A stretch of 7,863 nt of DNA from Candidatus Sulfotelmatobacter sp. (GTDB lineage Bacteria > Acidobacteriota > Terriglobia > Terriglobales > Acidobacteriaceae): contig JASIKQ010000611.1 of assembly GCA_030049565.1 (NCBI GenBank), positions 1 to 7,863 on the forward strand. The letters are read 5' to 3'. The notes under the pieces are model-generated. The model was given only the letters and a program-made list of their open reading frames with translations. It ran no database searches and was not told the DNA's origin. Of the stretch, positions 1-6,228 are shown one piece after another; position 1 is the stretch's first letter, and the number at the start of each line of letters is the position of its first letter. The position numbers and the translations under genes are program-made.

Positions 1-134
1 CCTTTGGCATCGAGCGTGGTGGTGCGGCAGTCGATGTAGTAGTCGCTAGTCGCTCCCGAGGACAATTTGAAGTTGCCGAGCTGAAAAGACTTGCAGGCGA
101 GCAGACGCAGCAATTCCTGGCGCGGGGAAGGCAT
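1..134 (-). CDS. pyrE: Orotate phosphoribosyltransferase, N-terminal fragment (cut by window edge)
   Basis: PyrE joins orotate and PRPP to give orotidine 5'-monophosphate in pyrimidine synthesis, in the cytoplasm. Only the first 44 codons are present. The gene reads leftward and leaves the window at base 1. The translation opens MPSPRQELLRLLACKSFQLG and continues with FKLSSGATSDYYIDCRTTTL, which matches the substrate-side 'F.L.SG..S.YYID.R' block near the N-terminus of bacterial PyrE. The PRPP-binding motif lies outside the window. I chose the ATG at 134-132, which gives a normal N-terminus. A GTG six codons upstream (152-150) is also in frame, but the GGAGG before it is only 2 nt away. Neither start has a well-placed ribosome binding site. 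The gene is divergent from the propeller gene at 262. The family call is firm; the exact start is not. Confidence 0.88.
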   Translation of the reverse strand, partial: MPSPRQELLRLLACKSFQLGNFKLSSGATSDYYIDCRTTTLDAK

Positions 135-250
135 GAAAGTTAACGATATCACGGCCTCCGAAGCGCTGGCTCTCGTATTCGTTAAGTCATGCTACGAGCG
201 AATGAGTTGGCTGGGCGTGATAACCTGAGGGTTCCCCACTATCACACTGC

Positions 251-254
251 GAGG
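251..254 (+). promoter_or_regulatory. Ribosome binding site supporting a TTG start
   Basis: GAGG lies 7 nt before the TTG at 262. No ATG is in frame near the start of the signal peptide, so this site decides the start of the beta-propeller gene. A second TTG follows immediately at 265 and could be used as well, changing the product by one residue. Confidence 0.6.
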
Positions 255-261
255 TACGGAA

Positions 262-2601
262 TTGTTGAGTTTGCGTAGGATTCTGCTCTTTCTCGTTGCT
301 AGTTTGATTCTTACGACCCTGAGTGCAAACGTAACTTCACCTGCGGCTTTTGCCGAAGGCACGCGGGTTTGGGAGCAGTCGAAATTTGACGAACTGACCA
401 AGGGTAACGCCACGGGAGTCGCCATTCGAAGCGCGGGCGGGCTGGAGTTGGCGCCCACGTTCAAAAACTTGTATGCCACTCCTTCCACTTACATCTGGGC
501 CATGGCATCCGATGATGCCGGTGTTGTGTACGCGGCGGCGGGAGCGCCAGCGCGCGTTTATCGCATCACCCCTGACGGCAAGGCAACGATCATCTTTGAG
601 CCCAAAGAGTTGCAGGTGCAGGCGTTGCAAACGGCCCCCAATGGGGTCATTTACGCGGCGACTGCACCCGACGGAAAAGTTTACAAGCTGGAACATAAGC
701 TGGAAGGCAAGGCAACGAACTCTTCGGCGGATGTGCAAGACGCGTCGTCAAACAAAGATAAAGACAAAGAAGCGGCCAAGCCGAGCGTTGATCCTTCGTG
801 GAATTCGTCTATCTATTTCGAGCCGGGAACCAAATATATTTGGGATCTGGCGCTCGACAGGGCAGGGAATCTTTATGTCGCCACGGGCGATCACGGCGAA
901 ATTTTTCGCGTCACTCCGAAAGGTGAGCATTCGCTCTTCTTCAAAAGCGACGAAAGTCACATTCGGGCGCTGGCGTTTGACGCGCAACAGAATCTGATCG
1001 CCGGCTCCGACGGCAGCGGACTCATTTACCGCATTTCTCCTGCCGGCGAAGCGTTCGTCTTATACAGTGCACCGAAGAAAGAGATTACGGCGCTGACGCT
1101 CGACCGATCCGGCAACATCTATGCGGCTGCGGTCGGTGAAAAGCGAGGCGGAAGCGGACAAGGTGCCTCCAGCACGCCATCAACTTTTCTGAATGCCAGC
1201 CCAAATGCGGCGCCCAGTGCTGCCCCTCAGGCCCCGGGTTTGACGATGACGCCTGCGCCCAGCGTGCCCCCGGTTTCTGGGCCGTTTCCGTTACCCGGAG
1301 GTGTGGGTAGCGGTGGTTCCGATGTATACCGCATCGCTCCCGATGGCTCGCCCGAACAATTGTGGAGTTCGCATGAAGATATCGTTTACGCGCTGGCCTT
1401 CGATTCCCAGGGCCGCTTGCTCGCGGGCACTGGCAATCGCGGACATATTTTCGCCCTTACCGGGCTGGAAGAGTTTTCTGATCTGCTGAAGGCACCGGCT
1501 TCGCAGATTACCGCGTTTGCCAAGGCTCCGAACGGAGGTTTGTTTGCGGCGACGAGTAATTTAGGGAAGGTCTTTTTGCTGGGTCCTGGGCCCGAGGCCG
1601 AAGGCAGCTATGAAAGCGACGTGTTCGATGCCAAGATTTTTTCGCGGTGGGGGCGGGCGGAATTTCGCGGGGCAGGCAATATCGAACTGTATGCGCGCAG
1701 CGGAAACGTGGACAATCCTGATCGGAATTGGAGTCCCTGGAAAAAGATCGATGTGAGCAAGAAAGCGGAAACGGGTATTCCAGCGGCGCGCTATGCGCAG
1801 TGGAAAGCCGTGCTACACCCGGGCGGCACGGCGCCCGCGGTGGATAGCGTGGTCCTGAACTATTTGCCCAAAAATGTCGCTCCCGTCATTGACGAGGTGA
1901 CGGTACAGGTGGGGATAAAGTACCAATCGCTACCTAAAGCGTCGAGCAGTGGCGTCATGGACACGGGAGCATATTCGAGTGGATCCTTTTCGGGAGGGAT
2001 ACAACATTACGAAGTTCCGCCTGCGAGTTCGCATGACCGCGATTCCATTGGAGTGAAGTGGAGCGCGCACGATGACAATGACGACCAGCTCGTCTATGCG
2101 CTCTACTACCGCGGCGACGGTGATACACGCTGGCTGCTCCTCAAGGACAATCTGAGCGACAAGGCGTACTCGTTCGATGCGAGCCTGTTACCGGATGGTG
2201 GATACACGGTGAAAGTTATCGCGTCGGATGCGCCGTCGCATTCGCCGGGAGAAGCATTGACCGCATCGAGAGAAAGCCGGCGGTTTGAAGTTGATACCAC
2301 TCCGCCGCGTATTGAGAATCTGACTGCTTCCCTCGAAGGAGGGGAAATTCATGTGACCTTCCGCGCGGTGGACAATTTTTCCGATATACGGCGGGCAGAA
2401 TTCTCCGTTGACGCCGGGGACTGGAAGTACGTCGAGCCGGTGGGACAGCTCTCGGATGCAAGGATCGAAAATTATGATTTCAATGTTGTTCCGGCGCCAG
2501 AAAAAGATGGCTCGAGACCTTCCGAGCACGTAGTCGTGGTGCGCGCCTATGATCGGTACGACAACATGGGGGCAGACAAGGCGGTAGTGCGGGGCAAATA
2601 A
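262..2601 (+). CDS. Exported beta-propeller protein with C-terminal Ig/Fn3-like modules
   Basis: The 779-residue product begins with a Sec signal peptide: RR at 5-6, a hydrophobic core at 7-21, and probable cleavage after AFA at residue 31, so it should be periplasmic or outside the cell. Residues about 75-445 hold propeller-type repeats, each with a 'hydrophobic-A-x-D-x-x-G-x-hydrophobic-Y-A' strand followed by 'VYRI.PDG' or 'IFRVTPKG'. Clear examples start near 77, 191, 233, 274, 373 and 415, resembling NHL/two-component-propeller blades. A proline/alanine/glycine-rich insert (about 291-352) interrupts the propeller. Residues about 449-535 form a beta module ending 'RYAQWKAVL', and 592-779 look like two Ig/Fn3-type domains, the second opening at 'DTTPPRIENL'. 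No catalytic motif is visible, so function is unknown; binding or scaffolding at the envelope is a guess. The start is TTG with a good ribosome site. The gene converges on the sulfotransferase gene 3 bp away. Confidence 0.85.
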   Translation: MLSLRRILLFLVASLILTTLSANVTSPAAFAEGTRVWEQSKFDELTKGNATGVAIRSAGGLELAPTFKNLYATPSTYIWAMASDDAGVVYAAAGAPARVYRITPDGKATIIFEPKELQVQALQTAPNGVIYAATAPDGKVYKLEHKLEGKATNSSADVQDASSNKDKDKEAAKPSVDPSWNSSIYFEPGTKYIWDLALDRAGNLYVATGDHGEIFRVTPKGEHSLFFKSDESHIRALAFDAQQNLIAGSDGSGLIYRISPAGEAFVLYSAPKKEITALTLDRSGNIYAAAVGEKRGGSGQGASSTPSTFLNASPNAAPSAAPQAPGLTMTPAPSVPPVSGPFPLPGGVGSGGSDVYRIAPDGSPEQLWSSHEDIVYALAFDSQGRLLAGTGNRGHIFALTGLEEFSDLLKAPASQITAFAKAPNGGLFAATSNLGKVFLLGPGPEAEGSYESDVFDAKIFSRWGRAEFRGAGNIELYARSGNVDNPDRNWSPWKKIDVSKKAETGIPAARYAQWKAVLHPGGTAPAVDSVVLNYLPKNVAPVIDEVTVQVGIKYQSLPKASSSGVMDTGAYSSGSFSGGIQHYEVPPASSHDRDSIGVKWSAHDDNDDQLVYALYYRGDGDTRWLLLKDNLSDKAYSFDASLLPDGGYTVKVIASDAPSHSPGEALTASRESRRFEVDTTPPRIENLTASLEGGEIHVTFRAVDNFSDIRRAEFSVDAGDWKYVEPVGQLSDARIENYDFNVVPAPEKDGSRPSEHVVVVRAYDRYDNMGADKAVVRGK

Positions 2602-2604
2602 TTC

Positions 2605-3594
2605 TTAACAACCGAGTTCGACGTGCTTGGGATGTCTCCACGCTGACAAATCGCGGTGGAGCATGGCTTCCAGAGCTTCGACTTCGGGCCTCAGCTTTTG
2701 GTAGAGCCATCGCAGAACTTGCGGCTTGGGTGCCTTGAAAGGAGTTCCCCCACCCAGTACCAGATTGCGCACCCGCGAGCGCTTCAGGGCGACGACAACC
2801 TTGTTGAGACGCCGCGCCTTGAACCAGTCGGCCATCAGCAGAGCCAGGCGCGTGCGATAGTAACTGCGAGGATGAGTCATGTGTTCGGAATCGTGCACTA
2901 AAGTCCGCTGTGAAGGCGCCAGCTGGAAGCGGGAGAATCCAATAAAATCGGCGAGAGCGTCCATAAACATTTGAGGACGTGCCTGAAGATCGTCGTAGAT
3001 GCCGGGCCAAACATTGGAGGCACCGAATGAGCGTTGCCAAAGGCGTAGATTGCCGGCGTAGTTGCTCGATTCCATCAGCTCCGAATCGCGTTCGATGGCT
3101 TGCTCCAGCGGCCAGGGAATGATGCCGTAGGCGCGTTTCAGGCGATAGAGGGAGATCAGACGCTCCACAGGATTACGGAAAACGCAAACGATTTTGGCGG
3201 TGGGCACGGTCAGGGCTATTCGCTCCCGCGCCGGCGCAGAGGCAAAATAGGTGGGAGCTACCTCTCCGGTTCGCTGATTCTCATTGGACGACGGGAAATG
3301 AGCCAGGTACCACGTTAGCCCACGGTGGTAATGAACATCGAAAAATCTGGTTTCTTTCGACGGTCCGGGCAAGCGAGTACATGTGCTTAAGATTTCGTAT
3401 AGCCACGTGCTACCGGTTCGGGGAGGGCCAACGATGAAAAACGACGGCAGCGATTGCCGCTCGGCTGAATCAACAGGCTCAACCACAGGCGGCACGCACT
3501 CGATTGCGGGCTGGGTGGCAGCGTCGATTACGGGTGGAACGAGTTCCGCCCCTATCACCCGGAAAGCAAGCTCATCGCCTAGGAAATCGGCCAT
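2605..3594 (-). CDS. PAPS-dependent sulfotransferase family protein
   Basis: Sulfotransferases move a sulfuryl group from PAPS to a hydroxyl or amine of a sugar, lipid or small molecule. With the start at 3594 the protein has 329 residues, close to the family norm of about 300. The 5'-phosphosulfate-binding loop is FFIVGPPRTGSTWLYEIL (52-69), with the P-loop-like 'GPPRTGSTW'. 'KETRFFD' (80-86) and 'GEVAPTYF' (110-117) resemble the NDST-like branch. The 3'-phosphate-binding segment is 'VCVFRNPVERLISLYR' (136-151), with the expected Arg140 and Ser148. I preferred the ATG at 3594-3592 because AGGGG lies just upstream and the domain begins about 50 residues later. The frame stays open to a TTG at 3807 (400 residues), but that start has no ribosome site and the extra 71 residues show no domain. 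The acceptor cannot be told. No PAPS-synthesis or glycan genes are adjacent. It converges on the propeller gene and diverges from the DUF4097 gene. Confidence 0.88.
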   Translation of the reverse strand: MADFLGDELAFRVIGAELVPPVIDAATQPAIECVPPVVEPVDSAERQSLPSFFIVGPPRTGSTWLYEILSTCTRLPGPSKETRFFDVHYHRGLTWYLAHFPSSNENQRTGEVAPTYFASAPARERIALTVPTAKIVCVFRNPVERLISLYRLKRAYGIIPWPLEQAIERDSELMESSNYAGNLRLWQRSFGASNVWPGIYDDLQARPQMFMDALADFIGFSRFQLAPSQRTLVHDSEHMTHPRSYYRTRLALLMADWFKARRLNKVVVALKRSRVRNLVLGGGTPFKAPKPQVLRWLYQKLRPEVEALEAMLHRDLSAWRHPKHVELGC

Positions 3595-3822
3595 TTCCCC
3601 TCGTACGCGGAAAGCTCTTCTGGTCAGGCGATCTCGACAGCGTTGCGCCTGTTTAAACAATCTTGTGCGCCCGTAGGTGCGGACGAAGCTTCCGGCGCCA
3701 GCAGGCGGGACGAACTTTGCGTAGACGAATGGAGTGGCGGGCAATCGGATGAGAAAACCCTGTACAGGGTTGTCACGGTTGTGAGGGGAAAACGGAGATC
3801 CAGGCAAACAGGAGTCTGCCGT

Positions 3823-3844
3823 TTGGGGTCCGGTCCGGCCCCAA
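3823..3844. repeat. Inverted repeat / hairpin in the divergent promoter region
   Basis: Arms TTGGGGTC (3823-3830) and GGCCCCAA (3837-3844) pair over 8 bp, with one G-T wobble, around a 6-nt loop CGGTCC. No T-run follows on either strand, so it is a poor intrinsic terminator. It lies between the sulfotransferase start and the DUF4097 gene. It could be an operator or a 5'-UTR hairpin of the sulfotransferase transcript. If the TTG start at 3807 were used, it would sit just upstream of that start. Confidence 0.45.
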
Positions 3845-3872
3845 CTAGGGAACCAGACTTACTGAACCTTCG

Positions 3873-3878
3873 TATACT
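3873..3878 (+). promoter_or_regulatory. Possible -10 box for the DUF4097 gene
   Basis: TATACT matches five of six bases of the sigma-70 -10 consensus and lies 46 nt before the ATG at 3925. No good -35 hexamer is found 16-18 bp upstream, so this is weak and could be chance. Confidence 0.25.
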
Positions 3879-3912
3879 CGTCTAAGAGGTGGCGTGCAGT
3901 GTGCCCGCTTGC

Positions 3913-3918
3913 GGAGGG
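3913..3918 (+). promoter_or_regulatory. Ribosome binding site fixing the DUF4097 start
   Basis: GGAGGG sits 6 nt before the ATG at 3925, an ideal spacing. This argues against the in-frame GTG at 3889, which would add 12 residues before an otherwise normal signal peptide. Confidence 0.7.
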
Positions 3919-3924
3919 TATCCT

Positions 3925-4743
3925 ATGAAACCTTGGATGAAACGCAGTCTATTGATGGCTTTCGCGATTGCCGCCATATTCTGCTTCGCCGCGTTGCCGG
4001 CGCGGGCGGATGAATGGTCGAAGACTTACGCGATTGCGGGCAAGCCCGACCTGCGGGTAGACACGTCAGACGCCAACATTCACGTTTCCACCTGGGACCA
4101 GAAGACGATCGACGCCAAGGTGACGACGACTCGCTACAAAATCGGTGACGGCGGCATCCGCATCGAGGAACATCAGACAGGGGACATGGTCGAGATCGAT
4201 GTGCGTTTTCCCCACTCGCATGGAATCATCATTAACTGGGGCAATTCCAGGCGCGTTGATATCGACATCCACATGCCGCGCGAGGGCCAGGTGGACTTAC
4301 ACACGGATGACGGCAGCATCGATCTCAGCAGTCTTAAAGGCGATATGACCTTGCGCAGCGGCGACGGCGCAGTCGAGACCAACAGCGTAGATGGCAAACT
4401 GCGCGTGGTGACGGGAGACGGGCACATCCGCGCCAACGGCCGTTTTGACGAGCTTGATTTGAAGACTGGCGATGGCCGTGTGGACGCTCGGGCAACGGAG
4501 GGATCGGCTCTGACAGCCGGTTGGCGGCTGGAAAGCGGCGACGGCACGGTTACGCTGGAGGTTCCGGATAATCTTGCTGCCGATGTGGACTTGCACACCG
4601 GCGATGGACATATCGATCTGGACATGCCGATTACAACCGAAGGCAAGATTCGCGAAGGCGAAATTCACGGCAAGATGAACGGCGGCGGAAAGCTCCTGAC
4701 GATTCGCACCGGGGACGGGTCAATACGGCTGCGGAAGAGCTGA
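3925..4743 (+). CDS. Secreted DUF4097-family beta-strand repeat protein
   Basis: The 272-residue product begins MKPWMKR, a hydrophobic stretch (8-24), and a Sec cleavage site after ARA at residue 28, so it is exported. The rest is beta-strand repeats built around a '[ST]GDG-hydrophobic' turn: DDG at 128-130, then GDG at 146, 164, 182, 205, 226 and 263. The first four turns are exactly 18 residues apart, as in a stacked beta-solenoid. This pattern is characteristic of the DUF4097 (adhesin-like) family. No enzymatic residues are recognisable. Members are often found beside anti-sigma or membrane regulators, but none is adjacent here. The start is set by a strong ribosome site. The gene diverges from the sulfotransferase gene and converges, with a 10-bp gap, on the TonB-like gene. 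A role at the cell surface or in the periplasm is inferred. Confidence 0.85.
   Translation: MKPWMKRSLLMAFAIAAIFCFAALPARADEWSKTYAIAGKPDLRVDTSDANIHVSTWDQKTIDAKVTTTRYKIGDGGIRIEEHQTGDMVEIDVRFPHSHGIIINWGNSRRVDIDIHMPREGQVDLHTDDGSIDLSSLKGDMTLRSGDGAVETNSVDGKLRVVTGDGHIRANGRFDELDLKTGDGRVDARATEGSALTAGWRLESGDGTVTLEVPDNLAADVDLHTGDGHIDLDMPITTEGKIREGEIHGKMNGGGKLLTIRTGDGSIRLRKS
4303..4722 (+). repeat. In-gene tandem degenerate repeat encoding GDG turns
   Basis: Codons for the conserved turn recur at 4306, 4360, 4414 and 4468, exactly 54 bp apart, then at looser spacing at 4537, 4600 and 4711. Each unit carries a core close to GGCGACGGC. The DNA between cores has diverged, so this is an old protein repeat rather than a recent tandem duplication. 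Confidence 0.7.
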
Positions 4744-4753
4744 GGTAGGCTAG

Positions 4754-5866
4754 TTATTCCAGATCTTCTTTGGAAGGGTTGTAGGAGAAGCGGAAGCGCA
4801 GTCCCAAATATTGTCCCTTGAACTCACTGGGGAGCGGTGGAAATGGATCGGACGCGGTAATGCTGCCGTAGGCGGGACGGTCGAGCGCGACGTCACCCGA
4901 CGAGACCGTGACCTGCAGCCCTCGCACCGTTCCGTCGGGCATGATGGCGAAATCGATGGCCAGCTTGCCCTTCTTCATTTCGGCCGATTCTGGAATCAGC
5001 CGGTACCAGTTCTCGCGCACGTCATGCAGCACCCGCTGCAAATATGGTCCAAAATCGACGCCCATCGTATCGCTGAGAATTTCCAGATTGCCTAGCTGTC
5101 GACCGTGAGCGGGCGTATTCAAGCCAAAATCCCCGCCATCGCCCGGCTGGCTGCCACGTCCGGCGGCGACGGCGCGGCCGGCTTCCGCAATCTGAGATCC
5201 AGCCGATTCAGGGGCGGCGTACTTTTTAAACACATTGGCGACGTTTGGCCGCGCAGGGATTTGCAGTTGCGCCGTTTGTTGATTGGACTCCGGCGGCTGT
5301 GGTTGCGTGCTCTGCGGCTGATTTTGTGCGACTGCGGGCGACGCAGACTGCGGCCGCTGCTGCATCACCTGCGGAGCATTTAACCCCGGGCTGCCAGGAG
5401 GTGGGGTGGCCAACGCCTTGCGCAACTCCTTGGGATCCAGTTCCGGATGGCGCGTTGTGGCGATGCGATCTTTATCGCCGAGAATGTTTGTCCGGGGCTT
5501 CTGCGGCAGCTTCTGCGCGTCGGGCGGAAGCGCCAAAAAAGTGACCTCCTTGCCCTCTAATGGATTGGTGCGTACCGCCACTACCATCGAGTGCATCCAG
5601 GGAAAATACTTTTCCAGAGTTTCGAACTTAACGATGAAGATGATCAGCAGCAGGTGAACAATGATGGAAATCCAGGCGGCTTCGCGACGGCGCGAGCGCG
5701 CCAGGTCATCCTGCAATTGAATGAGCAGATGGGGAACGCGCGCATCGTCATCCAACTCGCGGTAGGCAGTTTCCCATTCCTGGCGGTCGTAGAGTCCGAG
5801 TTGTTCCGCTTGCGGCTTCTCGGGAGAAGCGACCGGATCCTGGAATGGAATCTGCGTAATGGGCAT
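4754..5866 (-). CDS. TonB-family energy-transducer-like protein
   Basis: TonB-type proteins span the inner membrane and contact outer-membrane receptors through a C-terminal domain. The 370 residues show a charged cytoplasmic N-terminus (1-62, with Arg/Lys at 57-61), one membrane helix (about 63-80, 'AAWISIIVHLLLIIFIVKF'), and a Pro/Gln-rich periplasmic linker (about 112-210, densest 155-205). A TonB_C/TonB_2-type domain follows (about 272-363), with 'PDGTVRGLQVTVSSG', 'LDRPAYGSI' and 'PFPPLP'. The N-terminal extension is unusual: classical TonB begins almost directly with the helix. No exbB, exbD or TonB-dependent receptor gene is adjacent, so it may borrow a distant ExbBD motor or have another envelope role. 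The ATG at 5866 is preceded by an in-frame TAG two codons upstream and has no clear ribosome site. The nearest strong purine-rich site is 28 nt away. Confidence 0.82.
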   Translation of the reverse strand: MPITQIPFQDPVASPEKPQAEQLGLYDRQEWETAYRELDDDARVPHLLIQLQDDLARSRRREAAWISIIVHLLLIIFIVKFETLEKYFPWMHSMVVAVRTNPLEGKEVTFLALPPDAQKLPQKPRTNILGDKDRIATTRHPELDPKELRKALATPPPGSPGLNAPQVMQQRPQSASPAVAQNQPQSTQPQPPESNQQTAQLQIPARPNVANVFKKYAAPESAGSQIAEAGRAVAAGRGSQPGDGGDFGLNTPAHGRQLGNLEILSDTMGVDFGPYLQRVLHDVRENWYRLIPESAEMKKGKLAIDFAIMPDGTVRGLQVTVSSGDVALDRPAYGSITASDPFPPLPSEFKGQYLGLRFRFSYNPSKEDLE

Positions 5867-5910
5867 GAGCTACGCTTAGCCGTTAGACACTAATCCCCTC
5901 CGCTACGTTG

Positions 5911-5931
5911 CATCCGGCGCGCGGCCGGATG
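5911..5931 (-). repeat. GC-rich perfect stem-loop in the TonB-like gene leader
   Basis: CATCCGGC (5911-5918) and GCCGGATG (5924-5931) form a perfect 8-bp stem around GCGCG. On the minus strand it lies about 45 nt before the TonB-like start and is followed by no T-run, so it does not look like an intrinsic terminator. A leader structure is the likelier role. Confidence 0.55.
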
Positions 5932-5992
5932 TCCCCAACGATGGGGAGGGCCAAGCTAGTTTTATTTTCGCATCTTTTGCCGGATTTGGCTC

Positions 5993-6034
5993 TTTACAAA
6001 TGGCGTGGGACTTGCGTGTGTCAACATTTGTAAA
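5993..6034. repeat. Perfect 10-bp inverted repeat, candidate operator
   Basis: TTTACAAATG (5993-6002) is the exact reverse complement of CATTTGTAAA (6025-6034). The arms start exactly 32 bp apart, about three helical turns, so both half-sites would face the same side of the DNA. With a one-base bulge at 5992 the pairing extends by GCT/AGC (5989-5991 with 6035-6037). A TTGACA hexamer on the minus strand (6024-6019) abuts the right arm, and the left arm lies where a -10 box would fall. It may be an operator over the TonB-like gene's promoter; a transcript stem-loop with a 22-nt loop is the alternative. Confidence 0.5.
6019..6024 (-). promoter_or_regulatory. Possible -35 box upstream of the TonB-like gene
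   Basis: TTGACA reads on the minus strand and matches the sigma-70 -35 consensus fully. No good -10 lies 16-18 bp downstream; the best, TGTAAA, needs a 20-bp spacer. If it is real it would probably need an activator. It directly abuts one arm of the inverted repeat at 5993-6034. Confidence 0.25.
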
Positions 6035-6228
6035 AGCGCTCCGTGACCACGCGACAGGCGGGCGAAAACTCGGACTCAGTATATGTAGACCATCAGCTCA
6101 AGGTCGTTACGGCAGTCGCGAGAATCGCCAGCCAGGAGGCCGGTTCGATCATTTGCGGCGGGTCCGTCATCGACCTCAGTCTCAGAATAGCTGTTCTTTT
6201 CCCAAAGACTTCACAGGATGCGGGCAAT

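Larger units (their letters stand above)
5867..6228. other. Gene-poor intergenic region upstream of the TonB-like gene
   Basis: This 362-bp stretch lies downstream of the AHSA1 gene and upstream of the TonB-like gene, both on the minus strand. It holds a GC-rich hairpin (5911-5931), a smaller hairpin TCCCC/GGGGA (5932-5936 with 5943-5947), a T-rich plus-strand tract (5959-5967), a perfect 10-bp inverted repeat (5993-6034) and a minus-strand TTGACA (6024-6019). Frames open on the plus strand here show no ribosome site or recognisable domain. It is long enough to hold the TonB-like gene's own promoter and a structured leader. Confidence 0.6.

Noticed and set aside
2480..3040. Antisense/shadow frame of 186 codons spanning the convergent junction
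   Set aside because: It overlaps two well-supported genes in other frames and its translation shows no family motif.
3889..3924. GTG at 3889 as the start of the DUF4097 protein
   Set aside because: The ATG at 3925 has GGAGGG at ideal spacing and begins directly with a signal peptide; the extra 12 residues would disturb it.
4173..4646. Long 157-codon antisense frame, rich in Ser and Pro, across the DUF4097 gene
   Set aside because: It mirrors the GDG repeat codons (GGC-GAC read backwards), has no ribosome site or domain, and is fully explained by the sense gene.
5911..5967. Hairpins followed by a TTTTATTTT tract as a plus-strand terminator
   Set aside because: No plus-strand gene ends nearby, and the T tract is separated from the last stem by about 11 nt.
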